DNA from: Protonemura montana
Taxonomy: Eukaryota; Arthropoda; Insecta; Plecoptera; Nemouridae
Direction: 5' to 3'
NCBI GenBank assembly: GCA_947568835.1
Contig: OX387606.1
Coordinates: 2,108,001-2,172,000 of the forward strand
DNA length: 64,000 nt
Shown here: positions 22,575 through 34,018 of the stretch, piece by piece
Layout of the letters: the number at the start of each line of letters is the position of its first letter
How positions within the stretch are numbered: position 1 is the first letter of the stretch
Notes under the pieces: model-generated
Databases searched by the model: none
Told to the model about the DNA's origin: nothing
What the model saw: only the letters and a program-made list of their open reading frames with translations
Made by a program: the position numbers and the translations under genes

Positions 22575-23188
22575 AGCCACTCGGAATAAAAACTAACCCA
22601 TATAATACTAACCCATATAATACTAACCCATATAATACTACCCCATATAATACTAAGCCATATAATACTACCCCATATAATACTAACCCATATAATACTA
22701 ACCCGTATAATACTAACCCATATAATACTAACCCATATAATACTACCCCATATAATACTACCCCATATAATACTACCCCATATAATACTACCCCATATAA
22801 TACTAACCCATATAATACTACCCCATATAATACTAACCCATATAAAACTAAGCCATATAATACTACCCCATATAATACTACCCCATATAATACTAACCCA
22901 TATAATACTACCCCATATAATACTAACCCATATAATACTACCCCATATAATACTACCCCATATAATACTACCCCATATAATACTAAGCCATATAATACTA
23001 ACCCATATAATACTAACCCATATAATACTAACCCATATAGTACTACCCCATATAATACTACCCCATATAATACTACCTCATATAATACTACCCCATATAA
23101 TACTACCCCATATAATACTAACCCATATAATACTACCCCATATAATACTACCCCATATAATACTACCTCATATAATACTACCCCATAA
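22575..23188. repeat. 15-bp minisatellite, about 41 copies
   Basis: The unit is CCCATATAATACTAA with AAC/ACC/AGC variants. As the period is a multiple of three, one frame stays open and would encode a (T/N)-PYNT pentapeptide repeat of about 206 aa. There is no promoter, no flanking coding sequence, and only third-position-indifferent substitutions, so I treat it as non-coding. Confidence 0.92.
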
Positions 23189-23189
23189 T

Positions 23190-23755
23190 GCTACCTACAC
23201 CAAAAGTAACCGCTTTATTTAATTGTTATGAATCTTTTATAATATTATTCAGATAGTATTTCCTTATTATTTGCATAATCCTAAATAATAAAATATTAAA
23301 AAGTAAGAAAGTAAAAAACATACAGTTTATTCTGGGTTACCAACCATGCAATTACCAAAACCTAGGATGACCTTCAGTTCGATGGACCTGCTGTGAGATT
23401 TCTACCAAGTATTTTTCACAGATATTTTGTGAATTATAAGATAAATCAATCTCTTAGAGTTTGTTAAAATCATGATGGATACGTATTAGATGGCCCCAAC
23501 ACAAACTTGTTGCATTGGAAAGACTGTTTTAAAATGCCGTTACATTTTTTGTTATATTAAAATTAAAAAATAATGTGAATCTGTAAGAGATTTCTGTTTA
23601 TCAACGTTGCACCCTTTTAAATCCACGAAGACTTCCTCTAGTTCGAGACGAGTCGAAAGCATCTCTTGCCACTTGACTTGTGCGAAGAGGTCGAGGCCAA
23701 GTGACACTCTCAGCTTGGTAATCGTGCTATGTACACATTTCATTCAGAGAAGCAA
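23190..23755. other. AT-rich spacer, nothing recognised
   Basis: No gene, RNA or recognised repeat was seen. Confidence 0.45.
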
Positions 23756-23759
23756 TCCT

Positions 23760-25485
23760 TTCAGGGGAGTGGATGGGTGACCATCATACACATGGCCAGT
23801 TCTGTTCGGGAGAGAGGTTGGAGGGATGAAAGTTAAGCAACACTGCGCTGAGTCAGGTATTGGATGGGTGACCATCATACACATGGCCAGTTCTGTTCGG
23901 GAGAGAGGTTGGAGGGATGAAAGTCAAGCAACACTGTGCTGGGTCAGGTATTGGATGGGTGACCATCATACACATGATCAGTTCTGTTCGGGAGAGAGGT
24001 TGGAGGAATGAAAGTTAAGCAACACTGGGCTGAGTCAAGTATTGGATGGGTGACCATCATACACATGGCCAGTTCTGTTCGGAAGAGAGGTTGGAGGGAT
24101 GAAAGTTAAGCAACACTGCGCTGGGTCATGTATTGGATGGGTGACCATCATACACATGGCCAGTTCTGTTTGGGAGAGAGGTTGTAGGGATGAAAGTTAA
24201 GCAACACTGTGCTGAGTCAGGTATTGGATGGGTGATCATCATACACATGACCAGTTCTGTTCGGGAGAGAGGTTGGAGGGATGAAAGTTAAGCAACACTG
24301 TGCTGAGTCAGGTATTGGATGGGTGACCATCATACACATGACTAGTTCTGTTCGGGAGAGAGGTTGGAGGGATGAAAGTTAAGCAACACTGCGCTGGGTC
24401 AGGTATTGGATGGGTGACCATCATACACATGACCAGTTTTGTTCGGGAGAGAGGTTGGAGGGATGAAAGTTAAGCAACACTGCGCTGGGTCATGTATTGG
24501 ATGGGTGACCATCATACACATGGCCAGTTCTGTTTGGGAGAGAGGTTGTAGGGATGAAAGTTAAGCAACACTGTGCTGAGTCAGGTATTGGATGGGTGAT
24601 CATCATACACATGACCAGTTTTGTTCGGGAGAGAGGTTGGAGGGATGAAAGTTAAGCAACACTGCGCTGGGTCATGTATTGGATGGGTGACCATCATACA
24701 CATGGCCAGTTCTGTTTGGGAGAGAGGGTGTAGGGATGAAAGTTAAGCAACACTGTGCTGAGTCAGGTATTGGATGGGTGACCATCATACACATGGCCAG
24801 TTCTGTTTGGGAGAGAGGTTGGAGGGATGAAAGTTAATCAACACTGCGCTGAGTCATGTATTGGATGGGTGACCATCATACACATGGCCAGTTCTGTTCG
24901 GGAGAGAGGTTGGAGGGATGAAAGTTAAGCAACACTGCGCTAGGTCAGGTATTGGATGGGTGACCTTCATACACATGACCAGTTCTGTTCGGGAGAGAGG
25001 TTGGAGGGATGAAAGTTAAGCAACACTGCGCTGAGTCAGGTATTGGATGGGTGACCATCATACACAAGACCAGTACTGTTCGGGAGAGAGGTTGGAGGGA
25101 TGAAATTTAAGCAACACTGGGCTGAGTCAGGTATTGAATGGGTGACTATCATACACAAGACCAGTTCTATTCGGGAGAGAGGTTGGAGGGAGGAAAGTTA
25201 GTACAGCAACTTCACTCGCCTTGCTTATCAACCTCTCGACAGCATGGATTTGTGGAGGAATCCTGTATTCGCGTTGTACCGTCCTTCGGAAGGGACGTTT
25301 AGCCGGTGGTCCCCTTGGTGCTCTTCGACAGGAGCAGGCTACGTGCCGGCACCGGGTTTCCCCTCCTCCCTTCTAGGTTAGACTAGGTTCATCATCATCC
25401 TCATCCTCATACACTCATTCACCGACACCATTTGATCAGTCAGTGTGTCGCAAACACCACAAATAATAATAATAATAACTTTCAG
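23760..25485 (+). mobile_element. 5S-derived SINE with 16 internal promoter repeats
   Basis: About sixteen head-to-tail 91-base units each carry TTAAGCAACACTGCGCTGAG and TTGGATGGGTGACC, matching box A/IE and box C of 5S rRNA genes. The SINE body follows (25200-25460) and ends in an (AAT)n tail at 25463-25485. The 5' terminal 5S part is absent. Confidence 0.92.
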
Positions 25486-25489
25486 GGGA

Positions 25490-26360
25490 GAATCTCTCAC
25501 TAACGGCGAGAAAAATTCTGTTCCAGGAAGCAGTTGGTGTTCCCAGGCTAACACTAGAACCCAGGTCCCTCGAACGTGTGACCCGCAGGGTAAAACAGCT
25601 GATCGGCCAAGCATGCAGCGCAGCGCTGCAGAGGAATGCTCAACTACTAAGCGAGGGGCGTAGTAACTCCATGGTTCGCTTGTATGCCGCGCCGAGCCGT
25701 CAGCGCCACCGTACTGTGCAAGTGTTGCGTCATGACCATAACCGCCCCTGCGAGAACAGAATCAAGTCTCAAGATGGCTGATCTCGAAACTGCGAGCCTG
25801 TGACCGTTATGATTGTGGTTGAAATATGTGCGAGCACTGCCTAACACTAGCTGCTTGCAACTCTAAAACAAGCACAATAGTTGGCATGCCTGTGACACCA
25901 AGGGCAAGGTGGCATTGTTTATTTAGAAAAGAGGACCAGGGCGAGTGCAACGATTGCTTTGCGAATACAGCAAGCAGTGAAATTATGAACGTTACCGAAG
26001 ACCGACCAAAGATACTACTTAACCGTTTTTTTCTACGAGTAATGCATACATTTTTTAAAATAATTTTTTAATAAATATTTGCTTCATTTTTCAATTAATG
26101 GCTTTCTCCATTTTTCTCCTAATATTTTAGTAAAAAAGACAGTGTACACTTTCGTTTTCATGTGATTTTCCGTTGTGATTGTTATGATTCATGTACGTTT
26201 TTTAGAACGCAATTATTACAACACATTGCCACTAACAGCAACAATGCACAATCTGATGAGTTGACACCTGACAACCTATTGAAAGGCCTTCATGAAGTTA
26301 ATGGCCTCTTGTGGCGTTGGCCTGCAGTTGTGGGTCTAGCGTAGACCTTAATTAGTAGAT
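25490..26360. other. Spacer, nothing recognised
   Basis: No gene was supported. The region near 25.5-25.75 kb is richer in GC but I could not join any frame to splice sites. Confidence 0.4.
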
Positions 26361-26366
26361 CTCCAC

Positions 26367-26370
<4 letters not shown>

Positions 26371-26398
<28 letters not shown>

Positions 26399-27194
26399 TG
26401 TGGTGTTTAACGACGCACTGTTTTGACATCTAGCCATGCGGTACTGGTCTAATGGCGTCGGTGAATGAGTGGATGATGATGAGGATGATGACGAACCTAA
26501 CCTAGCCTAGAAGGGAGGAGGGGAAACCCGGTGCCGGCACGTAGCCTACTCCTGTCAAAGAGCACCAAGGGGACCACCGGCTTAACGTCCCTTCCGAAGG
26601 ACGGTACAACGCGAACAACAGAATTCCTCCACAAATCCATGCTGTCGAGAGGTTGATAAGCAAGGCGAATGAAGTTGCTGTACTAACTTTCATCCCTCCA
26701 ACCTCTCTCCCGATCAGAACTGGTCATGTGTATGATGGTCACCCATCCAATACCTGACTCAGCGCAGTGATGCTTAACTTTCATCCCTCCAACCTCTCTC
26801 CCGAACAGAACTGGTCATGTGTATGATGGTCACCCATCCAATATCTGACCCAGCGCAGTGTTGCTTAACTTTTTTCCCTCCAGCCTCTCTCCCGAACAGA
26901 ACTGGTCATGTGTATGATAGTCACCCATCCAATACCTGACTCAGCGCAGTGTTGCTTAACTTTCATCCCTCCAACCTCTCTCCCGAACAGAACTGGTCAT
27001 GTGTATGATGGTCACCCATCCAATACCTGACCCAGCGCAGTGTTGCTTAACTTTCATCCCTCCAACTTCTCTCCCGAACAGAACTGGTCATGTGTATATT
27101 GGTCACCCATCCAATACCTGACTCAGCGCAGTGTTGCTTAACTTCGGTGATCTCATGAGAACTGGTGTTTCCAACACGCCAAACCGTTCGGTAC
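26371..27194 (-). mobile_element. 5S-derived SINE, full length, reference copy
   Basis: A perfect 10-base target-site duplication, CTCCACTTAT, flanks it at 26361-26370 and 27195-27204. Read on the minus strand it starts GTACCGAACGGTTTGGCGTG, then the 5S rRNA-like CACC(A)GTTCTC, GATCACCGAAGTTAAGCAAC and TTGGATGGGTGACC. About five 91-base repeats of this region follow, then a body with CCTTCGGAAGGGACGTTAAG, a CAT/GAT-rich stretch and an (AAT)n tail. The body's GGACGTTAAG...GGTGGTCCCC block resembles conserved central domains known from animal SINEs; that comparison is from memory and uncertain. Confidence 0.93.
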
Positions 27195-27240
27195 CTCCAC
27201 TTATGTAATTGCATTTATTTATCACATCACTTCTTACGCA

Positions 27241-30200
27241 TTACCGCCCTAAGCGGCGGTGTCTGTAGCCTACTCGCCGAGTCCACCAAGCCGTGACCAG
27301 CTCCCCGAAGAACACCGCGGCAGAGGTTGTGAGTCCTGCCGCTAGGACGACGTATGCACCTTGCAGGTGCGCCATGGTAAGAGGCCGCGCTCTATTACCA
27401 GGATCGCTGCTCGTCTCGGCCACTGGCGTCGCGTATTTCGCCTTGGACAGGTGTGCCACTTGGGTGCGCCACTTTGACATCAACCCGGCCTCGCGGATCC
27501 GGTCGATCACCTGTCAAATAATCGCCATGACAGATCGACAAACACGAGTCACAGCCAATCGCAAACTTTCAAAAACCCGCTAGAGCCAAAACGTATCGCA
27601 TGGGGAAATAAATCGACACTGAATTTCTCAAGGATTCCAAAAATATTGTCTTGATCGTTTATTAGATTATCCTACTCGAGTCTTGGTAGAGAAGCAGGGG
27701 TCCTGATCTGGTACTTGGTCAAAGTGATCTCATTGTGGTGTTTTACGACGCACTGTTTTGACAAAGTGCCATGCGGCACTGGTCTAATGGCACTGGGTGA
27801 ATGAGTGGATGATGATGAACTTAATCTAACCTAGAAGGGAGGAGGGGAAATCTGGTACCAGCACGTAACCTACTCCTGTCGAAGAGCAACAAGGGGACCA
27901 CCGACTAAATGTCCTTTCTGAAGGACGGTACAACGCGAACAACAGGATTTCTCCACTGATCCATGCTGTCGAGAGGTTGATAAGCAAGGCGAATGAAGTT
28001 GCTGTACTAACTTTCATCCCTCCAACTTCTCTCCCGAACAGAACTGGTCATGTGAATGATGGTCACCCATCCAATACCTGACTCAGCGCAGTGTTGCTTA
28101 ACTTTCATCACTCCAACCTCTCTCCCAAAAAGAACCGGGCATGTGTTACCTGGTCGAACCTGTCCAGTAAAATGCTGTCTTTGTTGAGCATCATGCCGAC
28201 GTGATAAGAGATCTGGTTGATTGGGAACGGCTTGACAAGCGGGTCTCCGCGGCGGTCCGTGTACAGTGCAGGTGTGAGGAACTCAACGAATGCGCGGTCG
28301 GTCAGGAGAGCAGAGTCGCCTGTGTACGCCACGCGGTTCAGGCAGGCCGTGTCGTTTGGGCAGACAACGCTACGCGACATGATTCCTGCCTTGAGAAGGG
28401 AGAACGATTGTAACCGTGGTAGATTATGAATGCTCGCTAGTTTTTCAAGGGGTTTAAACCCCACATGTTTGTTTGTTTATTTTCCTATAGACATTAACAT
28501 AGTTATTGTGTTGGCATCGTCTCTTATATATCTATATTTATACATATACAGTATTTACAAAGATCACATTATTATTATTATTATTTTTTTTTTACATTAT
28601 TTACAACATGGTTTGTGAAAGGGGAGGGGAGGGAGAGGAGAGAAGTGAAGTGGGTTAGGATTCGAGGTATTCACGTAAGGTGTAGAATGGGTTATATACA
28701 AGGTAGGATTTCAGGGTGTGGTTAAATGAGGACGTGGTTGGGGATTTTTTTATATTACTAAGGAGTTTGTTGTAGAGGACAGTGCAAGTGAAGAGTGGGC
28801 TATTTTCAAATGAAGAGTGGGAATGGGCAGGGACTCTTAGCGCGTTGCTTTGTCTAGTGGGGTATTTGTGGATATCGGAGTTTAGGATAAAGAGCTCGGG
28901 ATGGATCCAGGCAAAGGTGCAGGCTACTTGGATGATGGTGCAGGTGAGGGTAAGTAAGCGGAGGTTGGTAAAATGAGGTTTGGCAGTCTTTCTGCGTGAT
29001 ATGCCAGCTATTATTCTAATTGCCTGTTTTTGCAGTACAAATAGTCTATTGGCCGCTGGAGCGATGCCTGCTTTCGCGACTGACCCAAGTACACTATGGC
29101 TACCTTAATACCTCTACATACATTATGCAAAGGTACTCGGGGAAAGGGAAATATTAAACTGGTTTCCAAAAATCTGCAAGTTGTGTTTTAATTTAATGAG
29201 CGTAGCGATCGAAACAAAGATTCTGTTTGACTAGCCGGAAAAAATCCTTCTTTCTCTTGACTAACCTGACGTTTTAGGTATTTTACATCTTCTAAAAGTA
29301 TTATTGCTAATTTGCCAAGACGCTAACTTCGGCTAACTTCGCTAATAGCTTAGTCTAATTATGATGACGTATGAAATGAAGTTCAGATCCTCTGGTGTTC
29401 GCACTCTCACAAAAGTGTGAACCTGTTTCTCGGAAGGCTCAACTTTTTGCTCGAGTCTGCTGGCACATCATTGAATCAGACGAACCCGAACGAGCAAATT
29501 CTTTCTTTACCCACAGTTTTCGACTGTTCACGAGTTTAGCCGTCGTCGACCGTGTTACCTGCAACCTGTCATCCGGATTGAGGTACGCGTCGTATCCAAA
29601 GGAGAAGGACAACGCTAGCTTGGAGTCGTGTAGGTCCTGGTCGGTGCTGACCTGCTTCTGGCCGCGCGGATTGGTCAGCGAGGTGATCAGCAACGACTGA
29701 TACGCTGTGTTGATCTGAAGGCCAACATAATTTAGTCTTGAAAGACGCCACCAAGGACAAAAGCACCACCGGCAACTGGACGTGGCTTTGGTGTACAAGA
29801 GGCACCATCGGCACTGTAAAACAACCCGGAAAAAAGGCCGACTACGTTACTTCCATGTTGCCTGATGACCCAAGCAGCCAAATAGTCCGGGATCTTATTT
29901 TTTACATTTTTTCTTTAAATTTTTTGTACCCAATTTCTAAGCACAGTTCTCGTGAGGTGATTTTTTAAATTTTAATCTCCATTTTTGCCATCTCCTAAAG
30001 TAACCGCTAGGAAAGGTTTTATGGAAAGCAAAGTTTTAAAAGTTACATTAGAAATTGTCAGGAACTACTTAGTTATTACTAGGACTCAAAACGGCCTTCG
30101 TGCTTGTCACTGTGGGTCTTTGAGGTCCATTCCAAAGGAGAGCAATTTTGTCTCTGCAATGCTAATAAAAAACACGGCTTTGCGCTTCGAACACCCTCAC

Positions 30201-32522
30201 AATGCTAACGGTGGCGTTGATAAGCTCGACTGGCGCCGAACGTGGGGCAACAGAATTGTGTACCTGCAGACAGTACATGGCGTAGATGAGGAAGAAGGCG
30301 CGCAACGCGACGGACCGCGGCTGCCGGAACACGGAGACGCCCAGCAGCATGGCGAGGGCGTTTGACAAGCACGACGCTAACGCGTTGTATGTCTACACCA
30401 AGACAACGAATGATAGTCAGCCATAGGCAACCATACCACAGCCTGCGGATTGCTTTTAAAAAAGAGCTTATGGCGATTACAATTATTATCAAGATGTCCT
30501 GGCACTGTTGTTTTGATGTGATTTTTAATATATGAGCCTTATTGTCTTTTATTTCATGGTAGTCATGTTGCTAAGGGCCTACTCGTTTAAAACTGGCATT
30601 CCACGGCCTCACTGAAATAACGTCTCGAAACCTAGTCGTATGACGTGGTCGCACCTGTGGATCGGCACTGCGCAAGCTGAATGCGTGCGGTAGGCTAGCC
30701 ATGGCCCAGAAGATGACCGCGGCGACGACGATTGTGGCGACCAGCAACGCCCAGAAGGAGGAGGCAAAGATCTTGGCAAGACTCTGCCAGTGCGGGATTG
30801 AGCGTGCGCGCGGTGCGAACCATACAATTGCGTTAGTCACGTAGAAGTGCGTGTTGTCGAACACCTCAATCTTCTGCGTCGACTTGATCAGCGATGCCAC
30901 CATCACCTGCGCACGCACATCGACTGATTGGGCAACGGACGGGTGTTTTATGAATTCAGAAAAATCTGCCCCCAGGTCCTCGTAAATAATACTTATTTTG
31001 GCGCTCTTCGATAGGCTTATGGCAACTCTTGATGACATTTTCATGGTAATTATTTGACTTTGTAACGTTCCCGCCACTTTGTGCAGCTAATAACCTGTCC
31101 CTGCACCGGGGTAGGTAGGTAGGTAGACAATCCTGAAGGGCTGCGACCCCTAGGAGAGTCACTTGACTTCGGTCCTGCTAAGATATCACCGGTTCACCGG
31201 TACTATATTTTAATAAATCATCGTTTCCAATCCAAACTCTTGGCTCGTTTTTACTTTGATTAGCGAAACCTAACAACTTTGACTTTGGTGACATTTTTGA
31301 GTACTTGGTTTTTAAATAAAATCGGCCTAAACACGAATCAAAATTTTCAAACACTTTTAGAGCCATCCAACATTTCTCTTATCTGCAAGTGGTAGTCTAG
31401 GACCTTAGAAAGGATACTTAGCATGCGACAGCAGCTGTGACCTGTGCCCGGCGCGAGTGCAGATGACCGAAGGATCCGACCCACGATCCGTTGGGCAGTG
31501 ACCAGCCCCACTTATCGGGCGACGGCGGCAAGTAGATGGGCTGGAAGTTGGTCGCCGCGGCTATCGTCTCTAGCAGCCGGATTTCCAGGCCGTCATACTG
31601 GCCGTGCGTACTGTTGCCCAGCATCGAAGCCGAGATGTTCACGATGAACGGAGGCCACTCGAACGTGGTCACGGTGACAGGGCAGCCGTGCAGGTTTCGA
31701 GGCGGCCGGACGGCAAACAAGTGGTCACCGTTGTGCACGAACTTCCCGCCGCTGGGGGCAAGGCGTTTCACTTGATGCTGCCATCTGGTGGCCGAACTAT
31801 AATACTTTGTAGCTTCTAGCGTCCGTGATGATTATTGGGATTTAACGACGCACTGTTTTGACATCTGACCATGAGGCACTTGTCTAATGACGTTTCAACG
31901 CCCATCTACTCCTGTCCCACTTTGCTCATGGTGCGGGAAAAGGTCAAACCACTTACCTGTCACCCGTACCCTCGACCCACGTGTCGACCAGCACGGTTCT
32001 GCGCACCCGATCTGCGCACTGCCCACCAGCATCGTACGGCCGCCAAGTGTGGGCCTCGATCAACGCGCCCCTCCACATCAAGACCACCACGTGCGCAGCA
32101 CCCACGACCCACATGACCTCGAGCGCGTGCTGCGCGCGCAGCTCACCGCCTCCCTCGTCGTCACGCAGTGCCACCACAAAGCGTGCACGTGCACTCCATC
32201 CATTCTGTGCGCGCAGCGAGTCGCGCATGCGTGGCAGGAGGTCGGCGTGCGTGATGAGCACGACTGCGCGCGCGTGCGCTGTGAAGCCAAGCAGCACTGG
32301 CCAACGCTGTAATGCGTGCAGCTGGGGGAGCGTGATGTCAGCGTCGTCTGCCGTGGCCGCAAGCAGCGCCACTGGCACTCCAGACGGCACGTTGAGTGCG
32401 CACGCGCTCACAGTGGCCGCCACCAGGGCGCGCTGAGAAGCGGACTGGCCGACTGAGCCGCCGACGAGGCGGCCGCTTGCCGGGTACGCCACCAGGAGCG
32501 AAAGTAACAGAGCCACGAGCAT
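27241..32522 (-). CDS. Ionotropic receptor IR-A (variant glutamate receptor)
   Basis: Seven exons join in frame into 640 aa: 31957-32522, 31442-31751, 30655-30906, 30264-30392, 29559-29714, 28150-28389, 27241-27510. Order: signal peptide (MLVALLLSLLVAYPASG), a short amino-terminal domain, ligand-binding half S1 (VTTFEWPPFIV; VWFAPRARSIPHWQSL), M1 (FWALLVATIVVAAVIFW), pore and M3 with YCLQINTAYQSLLITSLTNP, S2 with CLNRVAYTGDSALL and AGLMSKWR, and M4 (GAYVVLAAGLTTSAAVFF). This is the IR layout of chemosensory cation channels in the neuron membrane; length is typical. I chose ATG 32522 because IR-B starts at the matching residue. Introns hold a LINE fragment, a SINE and a dispersed repeat. No disabling mutation was seen. 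Confidence 0.88.
27730..28145 (-). mobile_element. 5S-derived SINE, 5'-truncated, in IR-A intron 6
   Basis: Diverged SINE body (27730-28015) plus about one and a half promoter repeats. Homology runs to about 28145, that is to within a few bases of the exon 6 donor of IR-A at 28149. Confidence 0.85.
28480..29105 (-). mobile_element. LINE 3' fragment in IR-A intron 5
   Basis: A reading frame without ATG from 29105 to a stop at 28655 encodes the C-terminal end of a non-LTR reverse transcriptase protein. Visible pieces are NRLFVLQKQAIRIIAG, HKYPTRQSNALRVPAHSHSS, TCTVLYNKLLSNIKKSP and LKSYLVYNPFYTLREYLES. The LQK-(K/Q)-AIR and YNKLP-like blocks are typical of Jockey-type LINEs. The 3' UTR has an (AAT)n run. 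It is 5'-truncated and in gene orientation. Confidence 0.85.
31070..31275 (-). repeat. Dispersed repeat in IR-A intron 2
   Basis: About 200 bases match 42460-42672 in the same orientation. Shared blocks include CAAAGTGGCGGGAA, CTACCTACCTACCCC versus CTACCTATCTACCCC, and GGGGTCGCAGCCCTT. It may be a SINE or other short element. No terminal repeats were seen. Confidence 0.65.
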
Positions 32523-33351
32523 TGTCTTGACGAGATTACGGGTACACCATGTTTTATAGGGACTTTTTTGTGGTATTTGATTGGATTTCTTCATCTAGGT
32601 CATTAAAGACTCAACTTATGGCATTTGATTGATGCTCATCATCTCCCAAACAATCTTGACAGGTGACTCTCTGGAATGTATTTTATGGCGTTCAGCTGAG
32701 CTCAATCTAGAATGATGTCATTTACAAATAAGTCACAGCGGAGTACTTTACACTTACATTGAAAGAAGCATGAGGTGCAGAACTTTTTGTTTCTAAAGCA
32801 AACTCACTCGCATTTTCTTTGACTCACCACAATTGCATGTCGATTTTTAAATTGCAGAACAAAGCAATTCAGCAAAGCAAAGCAAATGTGCTGGCCGCAG
32901 GAAGTGGACATTTCGGATGGTTCCAGCCAAACGTCGCCAACATAACGGCAATCTCGTTCACTCGATTGGAAGCACTTTCTACAAATCGAACACAAATAAC
33001 ATCGTTATCAAAAGAAGCGAAGCAATTTTGACCGAGGTCCTGGACGATTGGAGTAGATCGGCGCTAACTGCCCAGGTCATTAGCTAATCGACGAGCAGCT
33101 CCAGAAATGTCAGCAAACCCTTCCCGGTGAGCCCGGAACTTCGGCTGGGAAACTCTGCCGCGGCGAACACCACCCTGGAGAAGTAATCGACACTAATCGT
33201 TTTGCCTGAAACGCGGACGAATTTCAATACCACTTCCCTAATTGAAATATTGAAATCGCTTCCGAGAGCGTTTAGTTATTTGTTATGCGAGCACAACTTT
33301 TGGTTGTCGATGTTAGTTTGGCGTGCAGGAAGTTCGAGTGGTACAGGGAGG

Positions 33352-33376
33352 GGGGGGGGGGGGGGGGGGGGGGGGA
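33352..33376 (+). repeat. Poly-G tract
   Basis: An essentially uninterrupted run of about 25 G, preceded by a further eight-base G tract region. It could form a quadruplex and is prone to length error in sequencing. Confidence 0.9.
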
Positions 33377-33967
33377 CAGGTAATTATTCTTTGATTGCGA
33401 AACAGTCCCTCTACATCACGGCCTGCTTATTCTTCCAGAATTAGCACTAGATCACTCCAATTGTTCAGTCTGGTGGTAACCTAAGCAGCCATTCTTCTAG
33501 AGCGGTACTATCTGGCCGTGTTTCCGTTACATAAAGTTAAACAAATATTATTCTAGAAAAATTTGGGTCTCATTCATAGTACATATTTTGTTTGACAATG
33601 TGCTGCTTGAGTGAGGTCACTCCATGACGTCATATTTAGCAAAGACGGTATTTTTATACCTCCACGATAACCTTTGTTTTACCCGCATTTCAAGAGGTCT
33701 GCAAAGTTTAAGTTATAAGTGCTTGCACGCAGACTTTCACAGTTAAAACGCCTTGTGATAACAGTCGCAAAATGCGCTCGGCCCGGTCCAATCAATAAGG
33801 ACACGGTGTCACCCTCGCCGTGTCAGTAAACTTGAGACAATACAAAATCGTATGAGCAATTCGGAGACTAAATTTGAAAGACACGTTACTTAAGGTGAAC
33901 CATTGTGTGAAAAAAGAGAACGACCGACCCGCGAACCTGGCACGTCGACACTGGTAAGTTAGGTTAG

Positions 33968-34018
33968 GGCTGGTCAGTGATGTATTGGTCAATGCACGCG
34001 GGTGTACGCAGTCCACCC
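33968..34018. repeat. Isolated copy of the 43-mer unit
   Basis: GGTCAGTGATGTATTGGTCA, then ATGCACGCGGGTGTACGCAG and TCCACCCAC match the unit of the array at 8.3-9.8 kb, 24 kb away. Confidence 0.85.

Noticed and set aside
22568-23188. 206-codon open frame encoding a (T/N)PYNT repeat
   Set aside because: The period of 15 keeps any frame open; no splice sites, promoter or coding bias. It is a minisatellite.
23760-25200. Cluster of 5S rRNA genes
   Set aside because: Only the internal control region is kept; units are 91 bases, lack the paired ends of 5S rRNA, and run into a SINE body.
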